A stretch of 58,987 nt of DNA from Halalkalibacterium ligniniphilum (GCF_000334155.1 NZ_ANNK01000052.1:1-58987), one strand, 5' to 3'. Counted from the first letter of the stretch, positions 27,891 to 36,827 are shown. The notes: generated from the letters alone by a model not told the origin. Numbers and translations are program-made.

Positions 27891-28499
27891 ATGAGTGAAG
27901 TCATTTTAAGTGTTTCCATGTCACTCGATGGATTTATAGCAGGAAGTAATGATTCTCAGCAACAACCTTTAGGAGACAACGGAGACATATTACAAGCTTG
28001 GATGTTTTCTGGAGATTTAACGAGTCAGGTCAATTCATTTTTCAAACTTTCACAGAGGGATAGGAAAATTTTCGATCAATCAGCTGAAGAAACAGGCGCT
28101 ATGATCGTTGGTAGACGTACTTACGACATCGTCAATGGATGGGGAGGGAGTCACCCATTACAAAATGTTCCTGTATTTGTACTTACTCATAATATCCCTG
28201 ATTCGCACCCCAAAGGCACTACACCATTTACTTTTATCAGAGAAGGAATTGAAGAAGCGGTAAAAAAAGCGAAGAAAGCAGCCGGTGCTAAGAATGTAGC
28301 TGTCGGCACAGCGAGTGTTGCACAACAATGCTTGCAAGCTGGTTTATTGGATAAATTAGATTTACATATTGCCCCTGTATTGCTTGGTAAAGGTGTTCGT
28401 TTGTTTGATCAAATTGGAATGGATACAGTTGCATTGAAATCAACTGAAGTAGTGGAAGGAACAGGCGTCATACATGTTAGATACGATGTTGTGAGATAA
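27891..28499 (+). CDS. RibD C-terminal/DHFR-fold reductase, copy 1
   Basis: This 202-residue protein belongs to the RibD_C dihydrofolate-reductase-like family common in Bacillus accessory regions. Visible features are the N-terminal VILSVSMSLDGFIAG, the GAMIVGRRTYDIVNGWGG cofactor-loop region, VAVGTASVAQQCLQAGLLDKLDLHIAPVLLGKGVRLFD and the terminal GTGVIHVRYDVV. It is expected to bind NADPH, with no known substrate. I start it at the ATG at 27891 (AAGGAGG at 27877-27883). A decayed paralogue follows. Confidence 0.85.
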   Translation: MSEVILSVSMSLDGFIAGSNDSQQQPLGDNGDILQAWMFSGDLTSQVNSFFKLSQRDRKIFDQSAEETGAMIVGRRTYDIVNGWGGSHPLQNVPVFVLTHNIPDSHPKGTTPFTFIREGIEEAVKKAKKAAGAKNVAVGTASVAQQCLQAGLLDKLDLHIAPVLLGKGVRLFDQIGMDTVALKSTEVVEGTGVIHVRYDVVR

Positions 28500-28580
28500 T
28501 CTCCTAAAAAATGTAATCCTATCCCGCATGCTATGATAGGGTTGCCAGAGTAATCGTGCTCAACAAGGAGCGAATTGTTC

Positions 28581-28691
28581 AAGATCGTCGTTGGCAGACG
28601 GACGTATGATGTTGAACGTATTAAGCTGGAGAGGTTACGAATTGTCAACGCTCCCGGAGTGACCCACTTCTTCTATTGCATTGTAAAATAA
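28581..28691 (+). pseudogene. Remnant of a second DHFR-fold reductase
   Basis: A 36-codon open stretch ending in TAA reads KIVVGRRTYDVERIK, then LERLRIVNAPGVTH and a short tail. The first part equals the VGRRTYD motif of copy 1, and the second resembles the C-terminal ...GVxHxRxxVV strand of the same family. The intervening 100 or so residues are missing. It has no start or ribosome binding site, so it is an internally deleted paralogue. Confidence 0.7.
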
Positions 28692-28712
28692 CAAATGAAG
28701 GGATGAGGAAGA

Positions 28713-29093
28713 ATGAAGGTGAGCAATGTTTCGAATCTAGTTCGCCAGTATTTTACTGCTTACGAGACGAAAAATAAAAAGACTTTGGATGTATTATTAA
28801 GTGAAAACTTTCAATTTAACAGTCCCGTGGACGATCACATCAATAAGAAGGCTTACCTACAAAGATGCTGGCCGAGCAGTAAACATATCCAAGCCTATGA
28901 TATCCAAAACTTGCTGGCCGACGGGAATGAAGCCGTGATACGTTATGAATGTTGGTTGAAATCCGGAACCAGTTATCGAAATATGGAATATTTCAAAATC
29001 GTTGGAGACAAAATCGAAGAAATTGACGTATACTTCGGCTATGATTTGCGAAAGGAATTCTTTTCTTCCGCTGAAGGGGGAAATGACGGATGA
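28713..29093 (+). CDS. NTF2-like (SnoaL-type) protein
   Basis: This 126-residue protein has the cone-fold signature of the NTF2/SnoaL-like superfamily (LVRQYFTAYETKNKKTLDVLLSENFQFNSP, then EAVIRYECWLKSGTSYRNMEYFKIVGDKIEEIDVYFGYD). Such proteins are small ligand-binding pockets, isomerases or immunity-like proteins, and no specific role can be given. AGGGATGAGGAAG precedes the ATG. The stop overlaps the start of the next gene by four bases (ATGA), so it is translationally coupled to a second DHFR-fold reductase. Confidence 0.78.
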   Translation: MKVSNVSNLVRQYFTAYETKNKKTLDVLLSENFQFNSPVDDHINKKAYLQRCWPSSKHIQAYDIQNLLADGNEAVIRYECWLKSGTSYRNMEYFKIVGDKIEEIDVYFGYDLRKEFFSSAEGGNDG

Positions 29094-29683
29094 CCAGGAA
29101 GGAAGTGAATGGGCAACACTCTAGAAGAATCATCTATTCGCAAATGGTTTCTTTGGACGGATTTATTGAAGGATCAAACGGTGAGATCGACTGGGGTGTA
29201 CCAGATGAAGAGTTGTTCAAGTATATCAATGATCAAGAAAACACCGTTGACACTCACCTGTACGGAAGAAAAACGTATAAGAACATGGTGGAATATTGGC
29301 CGACGGCGGACGAAAATCCTGCGGCTACGGAACACGAGATCCGTTTTGCCCGCATATGGAGAGAAATACCCAAAATCGTCTTTTCAAAGACATTGGAAAA
29401 GGTGGAGTGGAACGCAAGGCTGGTAAGAGACAATATTACGGAAGAGATGGCTCAATTGAAATCTCAACCCGGCAAGAATTTATCACTCGGTGGTGCACAT
29501 CTCGCTTCGACATTCATGAAGCTTAACTTGATCGATGAATATCAGCTTTACGTTCATCCCATCCTCTTGGGGGGAGGTACACCGTTATTCGGGGCAACGG
29601 AAAATACAGTCCGTCTTGAGTTGGCTGAAGCGAGAACATTCTCTTCAGGAGTTGTTCTACTTCGCTACCAGAAGTCGCAATGA
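29090..29683 (+). CDS. RibD C-terminal/DHFR-fold reductase, copy 2
   Basis: This 197-residue DHFR-like reductase is distinct from copy 1: RRIIYSQMVSLDGFIEGSNGEIDWGVPDEE, the LYGRKTYKNMVEYWP segment, PGKNLSLGGAHLASTFMKLNLIDEYQLYVHPILLGGGTPLF and a terminal VLLRYQKS. It is predicted to be a cytoplasmic NADPH-dependent reductase of unknown substrate. The start overlaps the NTF2-like gene. Base composition from 28.7 to 30.1 kb looks more GC-rich than the flanks, consistent with acquisition. Four small genes and one remnant cluster here. Confidence 0.83.
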   Translation: MTRKEVNGQHSRRIIYSQMVSLDGFIEGSNGEIDWGVPDEELFKYINDQENTVDTHLYGRKTYKNMVEYWPTADENPAATEHEIRFARIWREIPKIVFSKTLEKVEWNARLVRDNITEEMAQLKSQPGKNLSLGGAHLASTFMKLNLIDEYQLYVHPILLGGGTPLFGATENTVRLELAEARTFSSGVVLLRYQKSQ

Positions 29684-29698
29684 TAGAAAGGAGAAACG

Positions 29699-30088
29699 AT
29701 GATAACAAAAGCGATTCAAATAACCATTTTTGTCAGAAACCAAGTCGAAGCCAAGCAATTTTATACCGAAAAATTGGGGTTTGTTGTTTGCGCTGAGGAC
29801 GAATTTTCACCGGGCTGGAGATATCTCACCGTTGCACCGCACAAGAACAATGAAACGAAACTTGAATTGGTAACAGCCGATACTCCGGCGCAACAGGCTT
29901 TGATTGGGAATCAAGCGGCCGATCAAATTCTTGTCATGTTTGCAACCGATGATATTGAACGGGATTACAGGGAAATGAAAGCCAAGGGTGTCGTTTTACA
30001 CGGGGAACCGAAAACTGTTCCCGGAGGTAAAGGCGTTGGGTTTGAAGATTTGTATGGAAATCAGTTTGATTTATTTCAGGAGGAGTGA
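29699..30088 (+). CDS. VOC (glyoxalase/bleomycin resistance) family protein
   Basis: A 129-residue vicinal-oxygen-chelate protein made of two beta-alpha-beta-beta-beta modules: AIQITIFVRNQVEAKQFYTEKLGFVV... and QILVMFATDDIERDYREMKAKGVVLHGEPKTVPGGKGVGFEDLYGNQFDLFQ. The YGNQFDLFQ end with its Asp/Glu metal-site pattern is typical. Substrate unknown; family roles include lactoylglutathione lyase, dioxygenases and drug-binding resistance proteins. It begins 15 bases after the reductase with GAAAGGAG upstream, probably one operon. Confidence 0.82.
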   Translation: MITKAIQITIFVRNQVEAKQFYTEKLGFVVCAEDEFSPGWRYLTVAPHKNNETKLELVTADTPAQQALIGNQAADQILVMFATDDIERDYREMKAKGVVLHGEPKTVPGGKGVGFEDLYGNQFDLFQEE

Positions 30089-30466
30089 GTGGTGCATCTT
30101 CTCAGAGAGGTGAGAGTAGTGTGGGTTTAAGGTGTGTTGCTGAAGAAGGGAACGGCTAAGTTTTTGAAGTACACCATTTAACTGAGTAAAGAAATTTTGA
30201 TGACTAACATTCTCTCAAATTGTAACTTTAATCGTATTCAACAAACGGGCGCTTTTCTTTAATAAGAAGGCGTCTTTTTGCGTGGACAACACATTTAAGG
30301 GATTGAGTTTTTTGAGGTGTAAAAGATATTGTGAAGCATTGCACTTAAAGTAAAGGGTTGCAAGAAATGAAAAAGCAAAAGTCAGGAGAAGCCTTCGTAA
30401 CGAAGCTTGCGTAGCTTCAGAAGAAATAAGACGCATTCCTCAAGAGAAGAATACGCCCCTTCATCG
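30089..30466. other. Intergenic region between the island and sspI
   Basis: No gene is seen. It contains an imperfect hairpin with T-run near 30247-30281 (CGCTTTTCTT / AAGAAGGCG) that may end the accessory operon, a GTAACGAAGC-type dyad near 30395, and the sspI terminator on the minus strand. Confidence 0.45.
30421..30457 (-). terminator. Terminator after sspI
   Basis: On the minus strand, stem GCGTATTC / GAATGCGT with wobble pairs, followed by a T-rich tract. Confidence 0.6.
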
Positions 30467-30673
30467 TTACCGCAAGCCTTGGCTGATTTGCTGACACAAT
30501 TGGTCTTTTTGCTGTTCATTTGCGGTTTTCCAGTAAATCTCCATTAAGACACCTAGCCCAGGAAGCATTTTTTCTTCACCACTATTAATGGCATCAGTAA
30601 TCGTTGCTTCCACGTCTTGTTCACTACTCCCTTTTACATTGGCAAGGATTGCATTTCGCAAATTAAATCCCAT
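30467..30673 (-). CDS. sspI: Small acid-soluble spore protein SspI
   Basis: SspI is a minor spore-core protein made in the forespore. The 68 residues match the family strongly (MGFNLRNAILANVKG, TITDAINSGEEKMLPGLGVLMEIYWKTA). I start it at the ATG at 30673, where AGAGGTG on the minus strand gives the ribosome binding site; an in-frame extension upstream is out of family. A SigG-like -10 (CATACTA) lies about 45 bases upstream. It is transcribed away from ysgA, as in B. subtilis. Confidence 0.93.
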   Translation of the reverse strand: MGFNLRNAILANVKGSSEQDVEATITDAINSGEEKMLPGLGVLMEIYWKTANEQQKDQLCQQISQGLR

Positions 30674-30713
30674 TTTATGCACACCTCTTTTTTCAAGAAT
30701 GACTTTCTGATCG

Positions 30714-30720
30714 TAGTATG
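30714..30720 (-). promoter_or_regulatory. SigG-like -10 of sspI
   Basis: On the minus strand CATACTA fits the SigG -10 CATnnTA. The -35 about 17 bases upstream (TCATAA) is weak. The position would give a leader of about 35 bases. Confidence 0.45.
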
Positions 30721-30794
30721 GCTTGAAACAAACTGGATTATGACGAAAAACTTGGGTATGATGTGAAGAGTAGTACAAATGTAAGGAGAACGAA

Positions 30795-31550
30795 ATGAGA
30801 CGAATTGATTCACCCAAAAATGAACAAGTCAAAGCATGGAAAAAGCTACATACAAAAAAAGGCCGAGAGAAGGCAGGTAAATTTTTAATTGAAGGTTACC
30901 ATCTTGTTGTGGAAGCATTAAAGTCGCCTGTTGAGGTTGAAGCCATTATACTTACAGAATCGGCCATTTTACCGTCAGCATGGCAGGTTAGTGAGCAGGA
31001 TCTTGTTCTTGTTAGCGACAAAGTAATGAACGAACTATCGGAAACCCAAACGCCTCAAGGAATTGTAGCGATCTGTGTCATGCCTGATGAGCCAAGCTAC
31101 CAAGATCTTCAGGGGCAGTTTCTCTGCATCGATGAAGTACAGGATCCAGGCAATGTAGGGACGATGATTCGGACCGCTGATGCAGCAGGGATTTCCGCGG
31201 TGATTCTTGGAGAAGGAAGTGCCGACTTGTTTAATAGCAAGGTCGTTCGTGCCTCCCAAGGCTCTCTGTTTCACATTCCTGTGATAAAAGGGGATCTTCA
31301 TAGCTGGGTCGATCGATTTAAAGAGGCAAAAATCCCTGTCTTTGGCACGGCTCTTGAAGGTGGAAGCTCGTATACAGCGATTGAGTCCCAACCACAATTT
31401 GCTTTGCTCGTTGGAAACGAAGGGGATGGTGTAAATAAAGAGCTTCTTGAAAAAGCGGATCAGAACCTGTACGTTCCGATTTATGGGCAAGCTGAATCGT
31501 TGAATGTCGCTGTGGCTGCTGGAATCTTGCTTTATTATTTACGCTCGTAA
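30795..31550 (+). CDS. ysgA: TrmH/SpoU family RNA 2'-O-methyltransferase (YsgA)
   Basis: A 251-residue SPOUT-class methyltransferase predicted to methylate a ribose 2'-OH in rRNA or tRNA using S-adenosylmethionine. It has an N-terminal substrate-binding domain (SPKNEQVKAWKKLHTKKGREKAGKFLIEG, L30e-like). The C-terminal trefoil-knot domain shows EVQDPGNVGTMIRTADAAGISAVIL, LVGNEGDGV and VPIYGQAESLNVAVAAGILLY. The exact target is unknown. It lies upstream of pheST as in B. subtilis. AAGGAG precedes the ATG. Confidence 0.9.
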   Translation: MRRIDSPKNEQVKAWKKLHTKKGREKAGKFLIEGYHLVVEALKSPVEVEAIILTESAILPSAWQVSEQDLVLVSDKVMNELSETQTPQGIVAICVMPDEPSYQDLQGQFLCIDEVQDPGNVGTMIRTADAAGISAVILGEGSADLFNSKVVRASQGSLFHIPVIKGDLHSWVDRFKEAKIPVFGTALEGGSSYTAIESQPQFALLVGNEGDGVNKELLEKADQNLYVPIYGQAESLNVAVAAGILLYYLRS

Positions 31551-31557
31551 ACAGGTC

Positions 31558-31586
31558 TTGCAACGGCTTGTAAAGTTTTCTATAAT
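31558..31586 (+). promoter_or_regulatory. pheST SigA promoter
   Basis: TTGCAA (31558-31563), a 17-base spacer and TATAAT (31581-31586). Transcription would start near 31593. Confidence 0.85.
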
Positions 31587-31592
31587 ATAACT

Positions 31593-31858
31593 CAGTTGAA
31601 AAATTTGATGCGTTGAAAGAGAGTAGTACGTTGTTCACCGCCATCCAGGGAAGAAATGTCGTCGACTGGAAGCATTTCTATGGTAGGCACAGCTGAATTC
31701 ACTCTGGAGCAGGCACCGGAACACAAGTGATGCTTGTTAAGGTTGTCCCGGCGAGAAGCCGTTATGAAAATGAAGTGAGTGCATGGGATGACCATGTGCT
31801 AATTAGGGTGGTACCGCGAGCCTTCGTCCCTGTTAGTGGGGATGAAGGCCTTTTTGTT
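31593..31858 (+). promoter_or_regulatory. T-box leader of pheST
   Basis: The leader has the T-box sequence AGGGTGGTACCGCG (31805-31818). A phenylalanine specifier TTC followed by A sits at 31698-31701 in GAATTCACT. The terminator GCCTTCGTCCC / GGGATGAAGGC plus T-run (about 31820-31858) follows. Uncharged tRNA-Phe would allow readthrough into pheST. Confidence 0.93.
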
Positions 31859-31892
31859 TTGAAATAGGAACGAGATAAAGGAGGAGCAAGTG

Positions 31893-32927
31893 ATGAAAGA
31901 GCGGCTTGAGGCTCTTCGTGATGAAGCGATTGCGAAGATTAAAGAAGCAAATGAAATCAAGGCAGTTCAAGATGTACGAGTGTCTTACTTAGGAAAAAAA
32001 GGACCCATTACTGAGGTTCTCAGAGGAATGGGGAAATTATCTGCAGAAGAACGACCAATTGTCGGACAGATTGCAAATGAAGTTCGGGAAGCCATTACAG
32101 CAGAGCTTGAAAAAAAATTAACTGCGTTAGAAGAGGCTGAGATTGAGCGGAAGCTTGCAGAAGAGCAGATCGATGTGAGTCTTCCAGGACGTCCTGTAGC
32201 AAGAGGAACACGCCATCCACTCACAGCAGTTGTCGAAGAAGTAGAGGATACATTCCTTGGTCTTGGATTTACAGTAGCTGAAGGTCCCGAGGTGGAAACG
32301 GATTACTATAATTTCGAAGCGTTAAACCTGCCGAAGGATCACCCGGCACGAGACATGCAAGATTCGTTCTATTTTACAGAAGAGCTGTTGCTTCGTACCC
32401 ATACGTCCCCTGTTCAGGCACGGACGATGGAAAAATTCGAAGGGAAAGGTCCTGTTAAAGTAATTGTGCCAGGAAAAGTATTCCGCCGTGATGATGATGA
32501 TGCGACTCATTCCCATCAATTTATGCAAATCGAGGGGCTTTATGTTGATCACAATGTGCGTATGAGTGACTTGAAAGGGGTTCTTGAAGCCTTTGCGAAA
32601 TCATTTTTCGGGGTTGATCGGCGGATTAGACTTCGCCCAAGCTTCTTCCCATTCACAGAACCATCTGTAGAAGTGGACGTTTCCTGTGGTATGTGTGGTG
32701 GAAAAGGCTGTCGTGTATGTAAAAACACCGGCTGGATTGAAGTGCTTGGCGCAGGAATGGTGCACCCGCGTGTGTTGGAAATGAGTGGGTTTGATCCGAA
32801 GAAATACAGTGGTTTTGCATTTGGAATGGGTGTTGAACGTCTGGCGATGCTGAAATATGACATTGATGATATACGTCATTTCTATACAAATGATGTGCGG
32901 TTTTTATCACAGTTCAAACGGGTGTAA
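31893..32927 (+). CDS. pheS: Phenylalanyl-tRNA synthetase alpha subunit
   Basis: PheS is the catalytic alpha subunit of the alpha2beta2 enzyme that charges tRNA-Phe. The 344 residues have an N-terminal coiled coil (about 1-85) and a class II core with motif 2 around [19 protein letters not shown] (about 201-219). A cysteine cluster ([12 protein letters not shown]) and motif 3 ([15 protein letters not shown]) follow. I choose the ATG at 31893: AAAGGAGG at 31877-31884 gives good spacing and the length equals the 344-residue B. subtilis protein; a GTG three bases upstream is also in frame. pheT follows after 13 bases. Confidence 0.97.
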   Translation: MKERLEALRDEAIAKIKEANEIKAVQDVRVSYLGKKGPITEVLRGMGKLSAEERPIVGQIANEVREAITAELEKKLTALEEAEIERKLAEEQIDVSLPGRPVARGTRHPLTAVVEEVEDTFLGLGFTVAEGPEVETDYYNFEALNLPKDHPARDMQDSFYFTEELLLRTHTSPVQARTMEKFEGKGPVKVIVPGKVFRRDDDDATHSHQFMQIEGLYVDHNVRMSDLKGVLEAFAKSFFGVDRRIRLRPSFFPFTEPSVEVDVSCGMCGGKGCRVCKNTGWIEVLGAGMVHPRVLEMSGFDPKKYSGFAFGMGVERLAMLKYDIDDIRHFYTNDVRFLSQFKRV

Positions 32928-32940
32928 GGAGGAATAAGAG

Positions 32941-35367
32941 ATGCTAGTATCGTATCGATGGTTACAAAAATACGTTGACCTAGAGGATGTGACAGCAGCG
33001 GATATTGCGGAAAAGCTCACCCGTGGCGGCATCGAGGTTGATATTATTCATGAGTTGAATAAAGGGGCGAAAGATGTTGTTGTTGGTCATGTTCTTGAAT
33101 GCAGCCAACACCCCAATGCGGACAAATTAAACGTCTGTCAGGTGGATATCGGCGAAGAGGAGCCAGTCCAAATTGTGTGTGGAGCGGCAAACGTTGCAGC
33201 AGGACAAAAAGTGGCCGTTGCCAAAGTTGGAGCGGTTTTGCCAGGGAATTTTAAAATTAAAAAGGCGAAGCTGCGCGGGGAAGTTTCTCAAGGCATGATC
33301 TGTTCTCTGCAAGAGCTAGGGATCGAGAGCAAGCTTATTCAAAAGGACTTTGCTGAAGGCATTTATGTCTTCCCAGAAGAAGCAGAGACAGGCAGCGATG
33401 CCCTTGAAGCGTTAAACCTGTATGATCAAGTGCTAGAGCTTGACTTAACACCCAACCGTTCGGATTGCTTGAACATGATGGGTGTGGCATACGAGGTGGC
33501 TGCGCTTTACGGCCGTGAGGCAAACCTTCCGAATCCGAAAGTACAAACGAATGAAGAACATGTAGCTGACTATGTTACGGTGAACGTTGATGCTGAGGCA
33601 GACAATCCCTATTATGGTGCGACGATCATTAAAGATGTAAAAATTGGACCGTCACCATTATGGATGCAAAATCGCCTCATGGCTGCGGGCATTCGGCCAA
33701 TTAGTAACGTTGTAGACGTGACTAACTACGTCCTGCTTGAGTACGGTCAACCGCTTCATGCATTCGACTATGATCGCTTTGGGTCAAAAGAAGTGCTCGT
33801 TCGCCGTGCCAAGGATGGGGAAACGATCGTCACCCTTGATGATACAGAACGAACGTTAACAAGTGATCATCTTGTGATTACAAATGGCTTAGAGCCTGTA
33901 GCGATTGCTGGTATCATGGGTGGAGCGACATCAGAGGTAGAAAAGGACACAACGACCATTTTACTTGAGGCCGCTTATTTTAACCCAGTAACGATCCGAA
34001 AAGCATCTCGGGAGCTTGGCCTACGCAGTGATTCCAGTGCCCGCTTTGAAAAAGGTGTAGACCAAAAGCGTGTGAAGGAAGCAGCGAAGCGTGCAGCAAG
34101 TCTCATTGTTGAATTGGCAGGAGGCACGATTGTTTCAGGTGTAGCGGAGTTTGATGTTTTAAACGTGGAGGAGCCAGAAATACGCCTTGAGCTTGGACGT
34201 TTGAACACACGACTTGGTATGGAGCTGACAATAGATGAGGTTGCTTCATTGTTTAAACGCCTTGGCTTCTCGTATCAGCTTGACGGCGAGACGTTTGTTG
34301 TCACAGCCCCTTCTCGTCGCGCTGATCTTCGTATTGAAGAAGACTTAATCGAAGAGGTTGCCCGTTTATATGGATATGACAACATTCCTACAACCTTACC
34401 AGAAGGTGTAACGACACCAGGGGTATTAACCAACTATCAAGTAAAGCGTCGCCGAATTCGTCGTTTTCTTGAAGGCGCTGGCCTTAGCCAAGTGATCACA
34501 TACTCCTTAACAAGTCCGGAAAAAGCGAAGGGCTTCGCTGGAGAAAATGAATCCCTCTTACCTGTTAGACTTGCCATGCCAATGAGCGAAGATCGGAGTA
34601 CGATGCGCACAAGCCTTGTGCCACATCTCTTTGATGTGCTTCAATACAACTTGAACCGCAAACAGGAAAACGTTCATGTCTATGAAATTGGTTCCATCTT
34701 CTTAAGTGAAGAGGAAGTATTGACGAAACAACCAGTAGAAAAAGAAATGCTTGCTGGAGCGTTAACAGGATTATGGCATGAGCATCTATGGCAAGGCGAG
34801 AAAAAGCAAGTGGATTTCTATGTGGCCAAAGGGATTCTTGAAGGTCTTTTTATCGAGCTTGGGGTCCTAAACGATGTGACATTCACCCAAGGAAAGAAAG
34901 CGGGTATGCATCCAGGGCGAACAGCGATTATCCGTCTTGCTGGAAAAGAAATTGGTTTTGTCGGTCAAGTTCATCCGCACGTTCAAAAGGAAAATGACCT
35001 GAAAGAAACCTACCTTTATCAGCTGGATCTTGAAGCGTTAATCAACCATCAGCTTAAAGGAGTGGTCTATGAGCCACTTCCACGGTTCCCGGCCATTAGT
35101 CGCGATATTGCCTTAGTCGTTGGCACAGATGTAACCGCAGGTGAGCTTCAAGCGGTTATCTTCGAAGCTGGCGGGGTGCTATTAAAGCATGTTCAGCTCT
35201 TTGACCTATATGAAGGAGAGCATATGGAAGCAGGGAAGAAATCAATTGCGTTCTCTTTAACGTATCTCGATCCAGAACGGACACTAACAGACGAAGAGGT
35301 TGCAGCCGTTCATGAAAAGGTATTGCAACAACTTGAATCACAGCTTGGTGCGACACTAAGAGCTTAA
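32941..35367 (+). CDS. pheT: Phenylalanyl-tRNA synthetase beta subunit
   Basis: PheT binds tRNA-Phe and edits mischarged tyrosine. The 808 residues show an N-terminal tRNA-binding (EMAP-like) domain (about 40-155, HPNADKLNVCQVDIG), B3/B4 editing domains (about 210-390, LTPNRSDCLNMMGVAYEVAALYG upstream), B5 (about 400-475) and a class II-like core. A C-terminal FDX-ACB anticodon domain (about 715-805, FPAISRDIALVV) closes the protein. AAGGAGG before the ATG; same operon as pheS; terminator downstream. Confidence 0.97.
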   Translation: MLVSYRWLQKYVDLEDVTAADIAEKLTRGGIEVDIIHELNKGAKDVVVGHVLECSQHPNADKLNVCQVDIGEEEPVQIVCGAANVAAGQKVAVAKVGAVLPGNFKIKKAKLRGEVSQGMICSLQELGIESKLIQKDFAEGIYVFPEEAETGSDALEALNLYDQVLELDLTPNRSDCLNMMGVAYEVAALYGREANLPNPKVQTNEEHVADYVTVNVDAEADNPYYGATIIKDVKIGPSPLWMQNRLMAAGIRPISNVVDVTNYVLLEYGQPLHAFDYDRFGSKEVLVRRAKDGETIVTLDDTERTLTSDHLVITNGLEPVAIAGIMGGATSEVEKDTTTILLEAAYFNPVTIRKASRELGLRSDSSARFEKGVDQKRVKEAAKRAASLIVELAGGTIVSGVAEFDVLNVEEPEIRLELGRLNTRLGMELTIDEVASLFKRLGFSYQLDGETFVVTAPSRRADLRIEEDLIEEVARLYGYDNIPTTLPEGVTTPGVLTNYQVKRRRIRRFLEGAGLSQVITYSLTSPEKAKGFAGENESLLPVRLAMPMSEDRSTMRTSLVPHLFDVLQYNLNRKQENVHVYEIGSIFLSEEEVLTKQPVEKEMLAGALTGLWHEHLWQGEKKQVDFYVAKGILEGLFIELGVLNDVTFTQGKKAGMHPGRTAIIRLAGKEIGFVGQVHPHVQKENDLKETYLYQLDLEALINHQLKGVVYEPLPRFPAISRDIALVVGTDVTAGELQAVIFEAGGVLLKHVQLFDLYEGEHMEAGKKSIAFSLTYLDPERTLTDEEVAAVHEKVLQQLESQLGATLRA

Positions 35368-35788
35368 GAGTAAGTGAAAAAAGGAGCAGTGCTGGCATTT
35401 AGGTAGCCGCAGCTGCTCCTTTTTGTTTAACGATCATATGTAGCCACTCAACTTCCACGGAATCAAAATAGACCGTAGCAAAAGCTGAAACTTTATGGCT
35501 TTCATTCTAAAGCCTTACAAAAAAATTGAATGGTACAAAATGACGAATCATAGAATAGCAAAAAAAGGGCTTCACCTTTTTGTCATATCTATAAAGCATG
35601 TTCAAAATTTCGACAGCGTATTTCCCTAAATAGCTGTATGAAGAAAAGAAAAACCTTTCTATCACAATCTCTTTCGTTGTTTACACCTTTTTACATCTAT
35701 TATTTTCATCGCGCTCGCTTCATGGTATGATAGATTGTGAATGTTAAACAAATGTCGTATTTTGACCGAGTGAATAGGAGGCTTTTCG
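35368..35788. other. pheT-zapA intergenic region
   Basis: Beyond the pheT terminator I see no gene. An extended -10 (TGGTATGAT, 35722-35730) probably serves zapA. In B. subtilis this position carries rnhC (RNase HIII); no rnhC or remnant is seen. Confidence 0.5.
35377..35424 (+). terminator. Terminator after pheT
   Basis: Stem AAAAAGGAGCAG / CTGCTCCTTTTT with a long loop containing an internal hairpin. Confidence 0.85.
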
Positions 35789-36061
35789 GTGAAAGAGAGA
35801 AAAGAAAAGCAACGGACAACTGTCTCAATTTATGGACAGCAGTACACAGTTGCCGGTTACGAATCCCCTAAACATATGCGGGAAGTTGCAGAAGAACTTG
35901 ACACGAAAATGCGAGAAATTAAACAAATGAATCCTTATTTAGATACTACACGTCTTGCTGTTTTGACAGCTGTGAATGTCATTGACGACTATAAGAAGCT
36001 TAAAGAAAAAGTTGAGCGGTTGGAGCAGGAGCTTTTAGCAGGAGACGAAAAAAATGCTTAG
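35789..36061 (+). CDS. zapA: Cell division protein ZapA
   Basis: ZapA binds FtsZ filaments and bundles them at mid-cell. This 90-residue protein has the ZapA family layout: an N-terminal beta-hairpin domain (TTVSIYGQQYTVAGYESPKHMREVAEELDTKMREI) and a C-terminal coiled coil (about 55-86, INVIDDYKKLKEKVERLEQELLA). The start is GTG with TAGGAGG seven bases upstream. The 3' end overlaps the next gene by eight bases. Confidence 0.92.
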   Translation: MKERKEKQRTTVSIYGQQYTVAGYESPKHMREVAEELDTKMREIKQMNPYLDTTRLAVLTAVNVIDDYKKLKEKVERLEQELLAGDEKNA

Positions 36062-36593
36062 CTTAGTATTGATGTTGATTTTGATTAGCAGTTTTTTTAT
36101 TGGGAGGCGCAGAGGCTTTATATTACAGCTTGTGCACCTCCTTGGCTTTATAGTCGCTTTTCTTGTAGCGTATCATTATTACTCTGATGTTGCCTTATAT
36201 ATACGCCTATGGATTCCATACCCGCAATTTTCTACAGATAGTACAGTTTCGATGATCATTTCCGCATTTGACTTTGAGAGTGTATATTACTCGGGTATTG
36301 CTTTTGCGATCCTGTTTTTTGGTACGAAAATTCTCATGCAAATTATTGGATCCATGCTTGACTTTCTTGCCCATTTGCCGATTTTACGGTCGGTGAATCG
36401 TCTGCTTGGTGGCCTTCTTTGCCTTTTAGAAGCCTATCTTCTCCTTTTTATCCTCTTGTATGTCGGAGCATTGCTTCCAATTGAACAAGTTCAAGGGCAT
36501 CTTCAAGGCTCCCTGATTGCCCAGCTGATGATGAACCATACTCCATTTTTGTCAGATTGGCTGCAAGAGCTATGGGTGAATAATCCCCTTTAA
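36054..36593 (+). CDS. yshB: YshB, CvpA family membrane protein
   Basis: This 179-residue protein has four predicted TM helices and the CvpA-like start (MLSLVLMLILISSFFIGRRRGFILQLVHLLGFIVAFLVAYHYY) with the conserved RRGF-type loop. CvpA family proteins were first linked to colicin V production and peptidoglycan-related traits; the function here is unknown. Its ATG lies inside zapA, whose AGCAGGAGA bases serve as Shine-Dalgarno, so the two are coupled. A terminator follows. Confidence 0.87.
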   Translation: MLSLVLMLILISSFFIGRRRGFILQLVHLLGFIVAFLVAYHYYSDVALYIRLWIPYPQFSTDSTVSMIISAFDFESVYYSGIAFAILFFGTKILMQIIGSMLDFLAHLPILRSVNRLLGGLLCLLEAYLLLFILLYVGALLPIEQVQGHLQGSLIAQLMMNHTPFLSDWLQELWVNNPL

Positions 36594-36602
36594 TACGTGA
36601 TG

Positions 36603-36634
36603 AAAAAACTTCTCCATTGTGTGAGAAGTTTTTT
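36603..36634 (+). terminator. Terminator after yshB
   Basis: A perfect 12-bp stem AAAAAACTTCTC / GAGAAGTTTTTT. Confidence 0.88.
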
Positions 36635-36827
36635 GTGCGTTGGCGCACCTATCATAAAAGTCGGTGTGAGGACGGATTGCTTCCTTCTTGGTATACTTGA
36701 CAAGAGATTGTCCATGTTCCTTGTTCGCCAACGGGTCTACACATCAGTTTGCAAGGAAAAGTCAAAGCGTTGATTTTCTTAATGAAATATCGGTATCATG
36801 GAGAAGGAACAGAAAGGAACGGTGAAC

